Below, piece after piece: positions 48,061-57,877 of a stretch of DNA of 64,000 nt. Source of the stretch: an uncultured Aquimarina sp. (GTDB lineage Bacteria > Bacteroidota > Bacteroidia > Flavobacteriales > Flavobacteriaceae); NCBI GenBank assembly GCA_947496555.1, contig CANMDH010000003.1:62001-126000 (forward strand), written 5' to 3'. The notes beneath the pieces are model-generated. The model did not search any database and was not told where the DNA came from. It worked only from the letters and a program-made list of their open reading frames with translations. The translations under genes and the position numbers were made by a program. How positions within the stretch are numbered: the stretch's first letter is position 1; each line of letters opens with the position of its first letter.

Positions 48061-49331
48061 GTTTGAGAGTGGTTGCAGTATTTTTTCTCGTTTTGAACAC
48101 CATAACATTTGCAATTAAGGCGCAAACGATTATCAAAAATGCAAAAATCAAAGAACCCGACTATTCTATCCCTCAGCTATTAACAACTCAAAGTGGAGTG
48201 CAAATCAAAACTTTTAAGGAATGGGAAGCCACGCGCAGACCAGAAATTCTGGCATTATTTGAATCTGAAGTGTACGGAACACAACCAAAGGGGATATATA
48301 ACCTTTCTTATAAAATTCTAGAGAATGACACCGTGGCGCTACAAAATTCAGCTATCAGAAAGCAGTGTGCTATAAAAGTCACTACTGCTCGGGATAGTTT
48401 ACAATTTAATTTGTTAATGTATATACCAAAAAGCATAAGTCAGCCACCACCTGTATTCCTGGGGTATAATTTTTATGGAAATCATACCATTACTAATGAT
48501 CCTGCTGTATATGTTTCGAAATCCTGGGTGATGAACAGTTCCTCTATGGGAACGAACCATAATACTGCCACAGAGGCAACAAGAGGAAAACGGCTACATC
48601 GTTGGCCGATCGAAGCGATAATTAAAGCTGGATTTGCTGTAGCAACAATGCATTATGGTGATGTAGATCCAGACAAAAATGATTTCTCTGATGGAATACA
48701 TCGATTATTATCAAATAGTAAGCAGAAATTCGAAAACAACAAGTCATGGGGAAATATTGCTTCTTGGGCTTGGGGTTTATCTAGATTAATGGATTATTTA
48801 GTAGAAGACATAGCTATTGATGCAAAGAAGGTAATCATTTTTGGACATTCCCGTTTGGGAAAAGCAGCTTTATGGGCTGGCGCTTTAGATCAGCGCTTTA
48901 GTATGATCATATCTAATGATTCTGGTTGTGGAGGTGCTGCTTTATTCCGAAGAAAAGAAGGAGAAACGATTAAGGATATCAACGCAAATTTTCCTCATTG
49001 GTTTGCGGCGAAATTCAAAAAATATGATGATAATGAAGACAAACTACCGGTAGATCAACACTTGCTACTCTCTTTAATAGCACCCCGACCTTTATATATT
49101 GCAAGTGCAGAAAATGACCTTTGGGCAGATCCCAAGGGAGAATACCTATCTGCATATTATGCGACTCCTGTTTATGAATTGTATGGAAAAGAAGGTATTC
49201 TATCTAAGAATCTCCCCCCGACCGGACAGCCTATTTATCAAGATATTGGATATCATATCCGAGAGGGGGATCACAATCTTACAGCATATGATTGGTTGCA
49301 GTTTATAGCCTTTGCAAAGAAGCATTTTTAA
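48057..49331 (+). CDS. CE15-type glucuronoyl esterase
   Basis: The 424-residue alpha/beta hydrolase has a signal peptide (VVAVFFLVLNTITFAIKAQ). The bacterial CE15 nucleophile motif is FGHSRLGKAALW (Ser265). The catalytic acid region IASAENDLWADPKGEY (Glu352) and the His in REGDHNLTAYDW (His406) complete the triad. PRPLYIASAEND is typical of the family. CE15 enzymes cleave esters of (4-O-methyl) glucuronic acid; some may act on other uronic-acid esters. It is the last gene of the large plus-strand operon, and its stop is 12 nt from the convergent GH2 gene. Confidence 0.9.
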   Translation: MSLRVVAVFFLVLNTITFAIKAQTIIKNAKIKEPDYSIPQLLTTQSGVQIKTFKEWEATRRPEILALFESEVYGTQPKGIYNLSYKILENDTVALQNSAIRKQCAIKVTTARDSLQFNLLMYIPKSISQPPPVFLGYNFYGNHTITNDPAVYVSKSWVMNSSSMGTNHNTATEATRGKRLHRWPIEAIIKAGFAVATMHYGDVDPDKNDFSDGIHRLLSNSKQKFENNKSWGNIASWAWGLSRLMDYLVEDIAIDAKKVIIFGHSRLGKAALWAGALDQRFSMIISNDSGCGGAALFRRKEGETIKDINANFPHWFAAKFKKYDDNEDKLPVDQHLLLSLIAPRPLYIASAENDLWADPKGEYLSAYYATPVYELYGKEGILSKNLPPTGQPIYQDIGYHIREGDHNLTAYDWLQFIAFAKKHF

Positions 49332-49343
49332 TGGACTAAAAGT

Positions 49344-51617
49344 TTACGCCAGAATACTTCGATCTTTCTCTATAACTTTTTTATGTTCATACTTTAATTT
49401 ATAAATAGAGTTCCATTCTGACCGTTCATAAACTTCCAAGACCAGTTTAAAATGATTAGTTAAAGTTTTAGGGAGCCTAAAACGAACAGTAGGTCCGAGT
49501 AGATTTTGATTTTCTTCTATTGATTGAAAATTCCATGAAGTCAAATCATACTCGTTACTTTCAATAATTAATTTGGCTTTTACTGTTCCCGAATCAATTT
49601 TTTTGTATCGATCATTTAATATCCATAATTCAGCTTCGAAGATTTCATCTTCTTCCCAGCAAAATTTAGATATACTAGCACTTGCTAAAACCGGCCTGCA
49701 AGAATCGGCAACCGAATAAAAGGAGGGCTTGGGAATGTTTGGATAGTTTATTATACTATTATTTGCTGCCGTGGGCCAGGGTTCATTAAAACACCAGTTA
49801 AGAGCCATCGAACAATAGGGTTTTTGTCTTCTGGCTTCTTCATAAATTGCCTTGTAACCTTCGCATTGTAACCATTGACCATTAGCGACTAGTTCTTCCA
49901 AATGCTTAGCTTCACCAAAGTATTCATTTAAAAGGTCTAGTTGTAACCAGGTATCTCCAATCCAGGCTCCAAAAGCATGATGAGTTTCCCAGCTTGTTCC
50001 TTTTTTTGGTGGGAACAGATCTTTTTCGGGGATTATTTGTTTTAAAATTGAAACATCAGAGGGACCAGGCATTCCAAACTCAGTATAGGCTGTTGCTTTT
50101 GTATTAGCGATCCATTGGTATACTTCTTCCTTGGTATCAGGATCTTTAAAGACATAATTACCGTGTGCCATCCCAGCGACGGGAGCCGTGGGTATAAAAG
50201 GATTTTTTGGGTCCAGATCGTAACATTGTTTGTTAAGTAACCTTAAAGCAAGAGATTGATCGGTCATTCTAGACCAATCATTAAATAATTCATTGCCACC
50301 GCTCCATAGTACGTGAGATGGATGTTTTCTAATCCTTTCAATGATAGACTTTGCTTCCTGTTCAAGAACATTGAGGTAAGTTTTGGTGCCAACGTAATTA
50401 TTGCAAGATAACGGAAACTCAGTCCAAACCAAGATGCCCATTTTATTACAAAATTCATAGAAATCTTCTTTACATACGATAGATCCACCCCATGCGCGAA
50501 GCATATTAAAATTTCCTTCCAGTACTCTATTCAATAAATCTTCATATCTTTTTTTGGTAATGGTGCCTGGAAAAATTTCTGGATTGACCCAATTCGTTCC
50601 TTTACTAAAGATTTCTTTGTTATTGATTTTAATGGTAATGGGAGGATAGCTTCTGGACATGGGTCTTTTTTCCAATTCCCAGGTTCCAGGATTCATAACC
50701 AGTTTTACTTTTCTAAAACCAACTTGTTGCCGTAGTTCATCTACTACTTTACCATCTTGATTTTTTAATTGAAAAACAGAAGTATATAGATAAGGATCTC
50801 CGTGGTCATGAGGCCACCATAATGTGGGATGATCTAATGATAAACTAATGACATCTATTTTATCTCCTCTTTTTTCAATAATCGGTGTTTCATCTTGATC
50901 CAATAAACTCCATACGTAGGTGTTATTAAGATTTTTATTCGCTATATCAGGAATGATTTGTAAATCAACCTTTGATAGATTATCATCTAGTGTATAGTCA
51001 ACATATACATCTTTTATAAATGAATCATTCTTTATTTCCAAATAGCATTTATCCCATATCCCTAAAGGAATGAGTCTTGGATGCCAGTCCCATCCGTAAC
51101 TTACGGCCGGTTTAGTAGATTGAGATGCTTCATCTCGCCCTACGGCTACTCCTTTTACTTTGGGAGCGGGGTATATTCTTACAATTAATTCATTTTCTTT
51201 ATGCAAATGATCAGTAAGCGCGATATGTATAGGAGTAAACATTCCTTCTTGTTTGTAGACGATTTGACCATTTACTATGATATCGAATTGATAATCTATA
51301 CCACCGGCATAAAAATAAAGATCACTGTCCTTAGATAATTCCCCTATCTCAAAATTGGTTTTATATATCCAAAAAACATCTTCCATCCAACCATAGGCTT
51401 TGAAATTATCATCCATGAAAAGATCGGGCCAATTATGTGCTCTAGCATAGTCTAGTTGTACAGCTCCAGGTACTATGGCATTATAATATTCTTTAGGAGA
51501 GTCTTCTTTTTGTTTTACAAAGCCTACTTTCCAGTCAAGGGTTAATTGTTTGTTGTTTTTTAATGTTTTCTTTTCAAATTGATTGATTCTCGTCATGTTT
51601 TCTGTGATCGTCTTCAT
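49344..51617 (-). CDS. Glycoside hydrolase family 2, beta-mannosidase-like, without signal peptide
   Basis: The 757-residue enzyme has a jelly-roll domain (AIVPGAVQLDYARAHNWPDLF, in part), an Ig-like domain and a barrel with acid/base Glu443 in LWSGGNELFND and probable nucleophile Glu513 in AYTEFGMPGPSD. These are beta-mannosidase-type GH2 features. The N-terminus (MKTITENMTRINQFEKK) is polar with no signal peptide, unlike the exported enzymes around it, so it may be cytoplasmic. Its ATG overlaps the upstream GH2 stop by 4 nt. It ends the minus-strand operon. Confidence 0.9.
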   Translation of the reverse strand: MKTITENMTRINQFEKKTLKNNKQLTLDWKVGFVKQKEDSPKEYYNAIVPGAVQLDYARAHNWPDLFMDDNFKAYGWMEDVFWIYKTNFEIGELSKDSDLYFYAGGIDYQFDIIVNGQIVYKQEGMFTPIHIALTDHLHKENELIVRIYPAPKVKGVAVGRDEASQSTKPAVSYGWDWHPRLIPLGIWDKCYLEIKNDSFIKDVYVDYTLDDNLSKVDLQIIPDIANKNLNNTYVWSLLDQDETPIIEKRGDKIDVISLSLDHPTLWWPHDHGDPYLYTSVFQLKNQDGKVVDELRQQVGFRKVKLVMNPGTWELEKRPMSRSYPPITIKINNKEIFSKGTNWVNPEIFPGTITKKRYEDLLNRVLEGNFNMLRAWGGSIVCKEDFYEFCNKMGILVWTEFPLSCNNYVGTKTYLNVLEQEAKSIIERIRKHPSHVLWSGGNELFNDWSRMTDQSLALRLLNKQCYDLDPKNPFIPTAPVAGMAHGNYVFKDPDTKEEVYQWIANTKATAYTEFGMPGPSDVSILKQIIPEKDLFPPKKGTSWETHHAFGAWIGDTWLQLDLLNEYFGEAKHLEELVANGQWLQCEGYKAIYEEARRQKPYCSMALNWCFNEPWPTAANNSIINYPNIPKPSFYSVADSCRPVLASASISKFCWEEDEIFEAELWILNDRYKKIDSGTVKAKLIIESNEYDLTSWNFQSIEENQNLLGPTVRFRLPKTLTNHFKLVLEVYERSEWNSIYKLKYEHKKVIEKDRSILA

Positions 51618-54325
51618 ATTTTTTGTATTATAATTCCACTCAAAATTGTGTTTCCTACAATGGTTTCCAAAGTAATTCTTAAACCTTCGTTATTGTTTAT
51701 TTGAGTTTGAAATGATAAAGTTCCTGCGGTTTGTGTTCCAAATCTTTTAACCAGATTTAGATTGGAAATTACATTATCTCCATTTATATTTATATTGAAT
51801 TTTCTGTTAGCAGTTTCTTGGTCACTATTTTGTATTCCCCAGGCCTTTTCTGCATCAGACAGTTTTTTTTGATCAAGGACAAAGGGTTCAGTAAATAGCA
51901 ATTGAACACTGTATTTTCCTTTCTTAATTGGGATGTCCAATTGTTTTATATTTTCAATAAAGGTTTGAAATATAGGATCTAGATCTGTTTTCTTTATATT
52001 TTCCGAAATACCCAATCGTACATTTTCGAAGGCATGTCCTTTTTCGTATGCTTTAATAAAAGGTTTTCCTCCTATGGTCTTTACAATGGTGTCTTTTTCT
52101 GAAATTGGAACCCAAACATGGCCTTCTTTATCTTTTAAATAGGTACGTGTCTGTCCAATATTGAGATAAAGGCCCTCTTCTGGAATATCAATAATGCCTT
52201 TTTGATCGACCGGTAAGTTAACTTCAAGATGAAGTGTGTCTATAGCGCTTGGGTTTTGATCACTACCTATGGCTTTCAAAAAATGCTTTCCTTCTTGGAA
52301 AGAAATATTAAAAAGGACTTTCCCATCCCTAACCTCTTTGGTGCCAATGAGTACATCATTTTGATATAAAGATATTTCCTTAAGGTTACTGAAAACCGTG
52401 ATGTTTTTTTGTAATTTTAATGGTGTAAGACCCACAATTTTAGGGAACAAATGTCCGGTAATATGTATCACTGGTTTTTTGCTCCAACGTGACTGAATGT
52501 AATAATAAGCGTCTTTCTTTCTGCGGTCTGTGGTTAGTAGCCCTTTGTTATTCGTATTAGGCACGGCGTCTTTACGACCATCTCTCTGAAAATCTGATAA
52601 AATCCATATGCTATAGCCGATCATCCAAGGTCTTTTTGCTCCTTCCCTTAGATAAGGTTCATAAAATAGCGTTTGATAGCTACTGCTAAAATCGAAAATA
52701 GTGGGTTCATCTGTAAAAATTCTGGGGTCGCTCCCTACACCAAATTCTGAGAGCATTACGGGGCGATTTGGGCTATATTCTTTTTTTAAGTTGTCTAAAA
52801 AATTCCCAATCGTTTCCATATTGCCCTGATACCAGCCTTCGTATATATTAAAGCCATTAATATCTGCAATGTTAAAAATCTCTTTACCTAAGGCTCCTTT
52901 GTAGTTTTTAAAAAAAGTAGATTGAAATGCCATTGCTGTTAGCCGTTCTGAATCTTCTTTTTTTAAGATGTTATTCATCGTTCGAGCATGTGCAACAGCT
53001 TCTGGATGAGGTTCCCAGATTTCATTATGATATCCCCAAATCGCTACAGATGGGCTATTGTAATTTTGAAACACCATTTCCTTCAACATGGTTTCTGAGT
53101 ACTGAAGAAAAGGATTTCCATAAGGGATCCAATTAACTCCCGGAATCTCAGACCAGGATAACAAACCTAAACTATCACAAGCTTTGTAAACAGATCGATC
53201 GTGTGGATAATGAGAAATACGAATAAAATTGCTTCCCGTTTCTTTTAATAAAGCTACATCCTTTACCCGTAACGAATCCGGAACAGCATATCCTAGGTTA
53301 TGGTAATCCTGATGCGTTGCGGCACCACGAAGTTTCAATGGTGTATTGTTAAGGAAAAAACCTTCTGTTTGATTTACAGAAATATATCTAAAACCAACCG
53401 TTTGTTCTATTTTGTCTAAAACTTGCGTTTTATCTTCTGTTAAAATTTCTGAAACTAATACATACAGCGTAGGTGAGGAGGGAGACCACAAATTGGCTTT
53501 TAATTGATCATTAAAGTGAAAGTGTAGCGCAATTCCTGTTTGAGTATCGTAGTACTTTTCTAAAGTTTTCAGTAATTGATGATTCGCACTAAATAAACGA
53601 TGGCGAATAAATATTTTCTTATCATAAGGGCTGTGATTCATTACTTGGCCTTTGATAGAAAAACCACCTTCTTTTTTCTTATGAGTAGGCGTATTCCAAA
53701 ATACTGCTGACGAGGCGTAATAATTGTGATTGAAAAAGATTTTATTTTTCACTAAGAGATGAACGTCGCGATAAATTCCACCGAAGATTGAAAAATCTCC
53801 ACCTACAGGAGGTATTGTAATGGATAGGTTTTTAGAATTATCTACTTTTATGGCAATGATATTATCTTTCCCAAATTCCAATACCCCTTCAATATCAAAA
53901 ACAAAGGCGGTATACCCACCAAGATGTTGACCTACGTATCGATTATTAACATAAATGTTACATCTGGCAGACACTCCTTCAAAATAAAGTGAAACCTTTT
54001 TGTGCTTGTATGACGCCGGGATAAAAAGCTTTTTGCGATACCATGCAGACCCTCTATAATAACCTTCCTCATCATCTAGGATGTCTGTAGCATTGTATGT
54101 GTGTGGAATATTTATAGGTTGCCATTGCGAATCATCATGATCAACTTCTACGGCATTTGAAATATCTTTTTTGATAAACTTCCAGTCTTTGTTTATTGAC
54201 ATTTTTATAGGGAGTTCCTGGCTTCTTACTATTGAAGAAAAACTATAAAACAGGATTAAAACCAGAACGAATCCTCTTTGACGTAAGTCTATGATATTAA
54301 AACGATATTTTTTTTTTTTATACAC
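51614..54325 (-). CDS. Glycoside hydrolase family 2 with C-terminal malectin-like domain
   Basis: The 903-residue exported enzyme has a signal peptide (GFVLVLILFYSFSSIVRSQ), a jelly roll (YYRGSAWYRKKLFIP), an Ig-like domain and a barrel with acid/base Glu435 in IWGYHNEIWEP and nucleophile Glu527 in MLSEFGVG. The residue before NE is His, where GH2 enzymes usually have Gly. After the barrel come an extra Ig-like domain and a malectin-like carbohydrate-binding domain (about 730-903). Beta-galactosidase or beta-glucuronidase activity is likely; exact specificity is not readable. It starts 12 nt after the next upstream GH2 stop. Confidence 0.9.
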   Translation of the reverse strand: MYKKKKYRFNIIDLRQRGFVLVLILFYSFSSIVRSQELPIKMSINKDWKFIKKDISNAVEVDHDDSQWQPINIPHTYNATDILDDEEGYYRGSAWYRKKLFIPASYKHKKVSLYFEGVSARCNIYVNNRYVGQHLGGYTAFVFDIEGVLEFGKDNIIAIKVDNSKNLSITIPPVGGDFSIFGGIYRDVHLLVKNKIFFNHNYYASSAVFWNTPTHKKKEGGFSIKGQVMNHSPYDKKIFIRHRLFSANHQLLKTLEKYYDTQTGIALHFHFNDQLKANLWSPSSPTLYVLVSEILTEDKTQVLDKIEQTVGFRYISVNQTEGFFLNNTPLKLRGAATHQDYHNLGYAVPDSLRVKDVALLKETGSNFIRISHYPHDRSVYKACDSLGLLSWSEIPGVNWIPYGNPFLQYSETMLKEMVFQNYNSPSVAIWGYHNEIWEPHPEAVAHARTMNNILKKEDSERLTAMAFQSTFFKNYKGALGKEIFNIADINGFNIYEGWYQGNMETIGNFLDNLKKEYSPNRPVMLSEFGVGSDPRIFTDEPTIFDFSSSYQTLFYEPYLREGAKRPWMIGYSIWILSDFQRDGRKDAVPNTNNKGLLTTDRRKKDAYYYIQSRWSKKPVIHITGHLFPKIVGLTPLKLQKNITVFSNLKEISLYQNDVLIGTKEVRDGKVLFNISFQEGKHFLKAIGSDQNPSAIDTLHLEVNLPVDQKGIIDIPEEGLYLNIGQTRTYLKDKEGHVWVPISEKDTIVKTIGGKPFIKAYEKGHAFENVRLGISENIKKTDLDPIFQTFIENIKQLDIPIKKGKYSVQLLFTEPFVLDQKKLSDAEKAWGIQNSDQETANRKFNININGDNVISNLNLVKRFGTQTAGTLSFQTQINNNEGLRITLETIVGNTILSGIIIQKI

Positions 54326-54337
54326 AGACTACAATGA

Positions 54338-56776
54338 TTAAATTTTAATTTGAGCCGCTTTCAATTGATCAGAGGTAACGGTTACAGTAGTGTTTTCTGA
54401 ATCACTTGTTTTTCTTAATATGATTAAACCCTTACCTTCATACAAGTTGAAGGATTGATCTTTTAGACTACCTTCGATAAGAGGAGATGCGTTTCCTGCA
54501 GCAAGCATTTCCAGGCCTCCTTCTAATGAAACCATAACCTTGGCTGCACTATTAGGGACTAAATTGTTGTTCTTGTCTATAGCACTAACTTGCAGATAAA
54601 TAAGTTTATCATTTTCATCGGCACTTTTGTTTTCCTGTATTAATTTGAGAGTTTTTGCCTCACCCGATGTATTGATGATCTGTGTAAGCTCTATGTCTTC
54701 CGAAATGCAAACAGCTTTTAATTCACCCGGTTGGTAGGGTACAAAAAATTGAGCTGTCAGTTTGTCTTTGTAGGTTATTTTCTTTTGATCAATTACTTTT
54801 CCATTTAATTCCAGTCGTACTTCGGGACAATTGGAATACACTGATACTTGAAGCATACTATTTTCATATCCTTGCCAATTCCAACTTTTGGATTCCTTGG
54901 GCCATCCCCAATAATGTAATAATTCATAAGTTCCGTTAGGAATGGGTTCGTGAACTAAAATTTCAAGATCACTACGTTTCCAAAGTATATCCCGGTAGTA
55001 GGATTGTGGCTTTTTGTTGCCAATGATATCGATATCACCACACCAGGAAATATACCAGGGCCACGGCATGGTGAACGAATCCGCAGCGTTTTTTTTCGTT
55101 TGATAGGTGCTGTGAGCAATTCCAGATTCGCCCAAATAATCCATTCCTGTCCAAACAAAATCACCAATGACATAAGGTAATTTTTGAACAAGTTGCCAAT
55201 TTTCGTAGGCTTGATTAGGCATAGATTCTGATCCATACATAATTCGTTCAGGGAAATCGTTATGATCTTCTTCGTAACGATCAAATTTGTAATTGTAACC
55301 TGCTACATCGAGCAGTTCAAAAGTAGAAGCCGTTTCTGGCCATTCGCGACCTGGATGATCCCAAAATGTATTCACTCCTTGTGTTATGGGCCTGGTGCTA
55401 TCCAATTCTTTAATATGAGAAATCATTTTTCTAGCAATAGTCAGGCCTGTTGAATCTGCCCGTTCTTTGATTTCATTACCTATACTCCACATTATCACAC
55501 TAGGATGATTACGATCTCGCAACACCATATGCCCGAGATCTTTTTTCCATGATTTTTCAAAATGACGGCTGTATCCATTTGGTTTTTTCGGTTCGATCCA
55601 CATGTCAAAAGCTTCATCGATAACTAACATTCCTAGTCGATCACAAGCTTCGAGAAATGCTTCAGATGGAGGGTTGTGTGCTGTTCTAATTGCATTAAAT
55701 CCATTTTCTTTTAGCAATCTCACTCGTCTTTCTTCGGCTTCAGGATAAGCAGCTGCACCCAGTAAACCATTATCATGATGTATACATGCACCTTTAAGCA
55801 AGGTTTCTTTGCCGTTCAACAGAAAACCTTTTTTTGCAGAAAAAACTAAGGATCTGATACCAAATTCCTGGTAATATTCATCGATTACTTTACCCCTATT
55901 TTTAAGGATTAGTTTGGCAGTATAAAGTAAGGGTGCATCAAGATTCCAAAGTTGAGGTTGCAATACTTGTGTTTTCAATGTTAGTTTACCTTCTTTTAAA
56001 GCGGATATATTTATTGATGTATCTTTAGTTCTTTGCACAAACTCTTTTTGATGATTAAAGATTTCCATAGCTACTTCGACGGTTGCTTCTTGGTTAGTAG
56101 TATTTTTGATTTCCGAGTCAAAATTGATAATTGCTTTATTATCTGAAACATGGGAGGTTATGATCTGCGTGCCCCAGGTTTTGAAATGAATTGGGTGTAC
56201 GAAAGAAATAGTAACGTTACGATACAACCCTGCCCCAGTGAACCAACGTGAACTTTGCTCAGGAGTAACCAATTTTATAGCGATTGAATTGGGTGCGTCT
56301 TCTTTTAAATACGAAGTTAGATCAAAATAGAAAGCGGTATACCCATAAAGGTGTTCTCCTACTTTGGTACTATTGACCCACAAGGTAGTTTCTGATTGGG
56401 CTCCGTCAAAATGTAAAATGACACGCTTATTTTTCTCTTTTTCTGAAAGTGTAAGTTCTTTTCTATACCAGGCGATACCGCCTCTCAAATAGCCAACATC
56501 TTTTCCATCTTTGATGCTTTTTACAAAAGGGCCTACTTGTGTAGAATCTTGTTGGTGCACATCTTCTGTACTAAAATCATGTGGGAGATGAATAGTTTCC
56601 CATTCTGAATCGTCAAAATCAGAATATTTGGCATTTTCTGCATGCCCTTCAAAAAATTTCCATTCAGCATTAAGCGAAATATTTCTTTGATAATCAAATG
56701 GTAGATGCTCCTGTTTTGAACAGCCTAGTATTAATACTAGAAGTAGAACTATGATATGAAGTTGGTGATTTTTCAA
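54338..56776 (-). CDS. Glycoside hydrolase family 2, DUF4982-type beta-galactosidase-like lipoprotein
   Basis: The 812-residue lipoprotein (lipobox LILGC) has a jelly roll (GYLRGGIAWYRKELTLS), an Ig-like domain, and a barrel with acid/base Glu435 in MWSIGNEIKERAD and nucleophile Glu517 in MYGSESMPNQAY. VWTGMDYLGESGIAHS is typical of the DUF4982 beta-galactosidase group. A C-terminal DUF4982 domain and an invasin-like beta domain (ASPLIEGSLKDQSF) follow. It lies 3 nt after the esterase stop, in the same operon. Periplasmic removal of beta-galactosyl or similar residues is expected. Confidence 0.91.
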   Translation of the reverse strand: MKNHQLHIIVLLLVLILGCSKQEHLPFDYQRNISLNAEWKFFEGHAENAKYSDFDDSEWETIHLPHDFSTEDVHQQDSTQVGPFVKSIKDGKDVGYLRGGIAWYRKELTLSEKEKNKRVILHFDGAQSETTLWVNSTKVGEHLYGYTAFYFDLTSYLKEDAPNSIAIKLVTPEQSSRWFTGAGLYRNVTISFVHPIHFKTWGTQIITSHVSDNKAIINFDSEIKNTTNQEATVEVAMEIFNHQKEFVQRTKDTSINISALKEGKLTLKTQVLQPQLWNLDAPLLYTAKLILKNRGKVIDEYYQEFGIRSLVFSAKKGFLLNGKETLLKGACIHHDNGLLGAAAYPEAEERRVRLLKENGFNAIRTAHNPPSEAFLEACDRLGMLVIDEAFDMWIEPKKPNGYSRHFEKSWKKDLGHMVLRDRNHPSVIMWSIGNEIKERADSTGLTIARKMISHIKELDSTRPITQGVNTFWDHPGREWPETASTFELLDVAGYNYKFDRYEEDHNDFPERIMYGSESMPNQAYENWQLVQKLPYVIGDFVWTGMDYLGESGIAHSTYQTKKNAADSFTMPWPWYISWCGDIDIIGNKKPQSYYRDILWKRSDLEILVHEPIPNGTYELLHYWGWPKESKSWNWQGYENSMLQVSVYSNCPEVRLELNGKVIDQKKITYKDKLTAQFFVPYQPGELKAVCISEDIELTQIINTSGEAKTLKLIQENKSADENDKLIYLQVSAIDKNNNLVPNSAAKVMVSLEGGLEMLAAGNASPLIEGSLKDQSFNLYEGKGLIILRKTSDSENTTVTVTSDQLKAAQIKI

Positions 56777-56779
56777 ACG

Positions 56780-57649
56780 CTAATTTTTTTGAAGTATATA
56801 AGTTTCTAGCCAGGTCTCTAAAAGTTTGGGCCAAGTTTCTGCAGCTACATTTCCTTTTCTTAAACCATATCCGTGTCCTCCTTTTGGTAGTAGATGTAGC
56901 TCTACAGGAACGTTGCTATTTCTTAATGCTGCAGTCATCACCAAAGCGCTATTTGCGTGCTTATCATCAGCTGTGGCATAGATGAATGTTGGAGGAGTGT
57001 TGTTATTAATTTTAATTTCGGGTGTTAAGCTTTGTGAAGGTCCAAGGTCTAAATAGGCGGGATACAAAAGAATTGAAAAATCTGGGATGCTGTTTATTTC
57101 GTCAATTGCATCTACAGTTTTATATGTGTTTTTATTATTTAATGTGCTTACTCTTGCACACAAGCTACCCCCCGCAGAAAAACCTAACACACCTATAGTA
57201 TTTGTATTAATGTTAAAATTAGACGCTTTGCTTCTAACAATTCGGATAGCTCTTTGAATATCCTGCAAAGCCCTTTTTTCCTTTTTAGGAACACGATATT
57301 GAAGAACAAAAGCGGTGTACCCCAAACTTGTCAACCATTCTGCGATTTCATATCCTTCTTTGTCAATCGCCAGAATGTAGTATCCTCCACCCGGAGCAAT
57401 GATAATTCCTACATCATTATTTTTGGATGGTTTAGGTTGAAAAATAGTAATATTAGGATTAGTTACATTGGTTAAGTGTACAGTCGTAGTATCTTTTACA
57501 CTTTTATCAACTTCAGCCGGATGTTTAGGATCAGATTCTCCTGGAACTTTGTCTGGCCAAATATCGATAACAGCTCGATTTTGAGCGTAACTGGTCACGA
57601 TAAAAATTATCATCAATAGCATAGTAAATTTAATCTTCATGAGATTCAT
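56780..57649 (-). CDS. Exported alpha/beta hydrolase, acetyl-xylan-esterase-like
   Basis: The 289-residue protein has a signal peptide (FTMLLMIIFIVTSYAQ). The oxyanion motif is IIIAPGGGYY, the nucleophile elbow GVLGFSAGGSL (Ser158), with the late Asp in YATADDKHAN and His in PKGGHGYGL. This matches the hormone-sensitive-lipase/BD-FAE-like esterases often found in PULs. De-O-acetylation is the expected role. Two starts are possible (57649 and 57640); a palindrome overlaps the first ATG, which favours the second. It heads the esterase-GH2-GH2-GH2 operon. Confidence 0.9.
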   Translation of the reverse strand: MNLMKIKFTMLLMIIFIVTSYAQNRAVIDIWPDKVPGESDPKHPAEVDKSVKDTTTVHLTNVTNPNITIFQPKPSKNNDVGIIIAPGGGYYILAIDKEGYEIAEWLTSLGYTAFVLQYRVPKKEKRALQDIQRAIRIVRSKASNFNINTNTIGVLGFSAGGSLCARVSTLNNKNTYKTVDAIDEINSIPDFSILLYPAYLDLGPSQSLTPEIKINNNTPPTFIYATADDKHANSALVMTAALRNSNVPVELHLLPKGGHGYGLRKGNVAAETWPKLLETWLETYILQKN

Positions 57650-57670
57650 AATAGAAAGCGTTTTCTATTA
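57649..57670. promoter_or_regulatory. Perfect 9-bp inverted repeat at the esterase start
   Basis: TAATAGAAA and TTTCTATTA are separated by GCGT. The centre GAAAGCGTTTTC resembles LacI/GalR-type operators. In the mRNA it would also form a hairpin overlapping or just upstream of the start codon. No LacI-type regulator is encoded in the window. Confidence 0.5.
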
Positions 57671-57740
57671 AATAATTTAGGAGTAATATTTTAAAAGTAA
57701 AAATCTTTCTCAAAATTAAATCATTAGTTGTCTTAGTTTT

Positions 57741-57755
57741 TGTATTATTTTGTCA
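57741..57755 (-). promoter_or_regulatory. Locus motif, site 7 (upstream of esterase operon)
   Basis: On the minus strand TGACAAAATAATACA, three differences from the reference. It ends 22 nt before TAATTTTG, the same spacing as site 3, and occupies the -33 position, where no TTTG is present. Confidence 0.58.
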
Positions 57756-57862
57756 ATTACCTAGTCAAAAATTACAGCAATGTACTTTTGTTATCTTTGA
57801 AAAGCTTAGTAAATACCTGATTTTACTGAAAATATGAAGATTCAATAATGAGAATGCATATA

Positions 57863-57877
57863 TACTCATTATTGTCA
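57863..57877 (-). promoter_or_regulatory. Locus motif, site 8 (upstream of PhyH gene), weak
   Basis: On the minus strand TGACAATAATGAGTA, a degenerate copy with an apparent 1-2 nt insertion. It points away from the PhyH gene, about 45 nt before its ATG, as sites 1 and 5 do for their genes. Confidence 0.4.
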
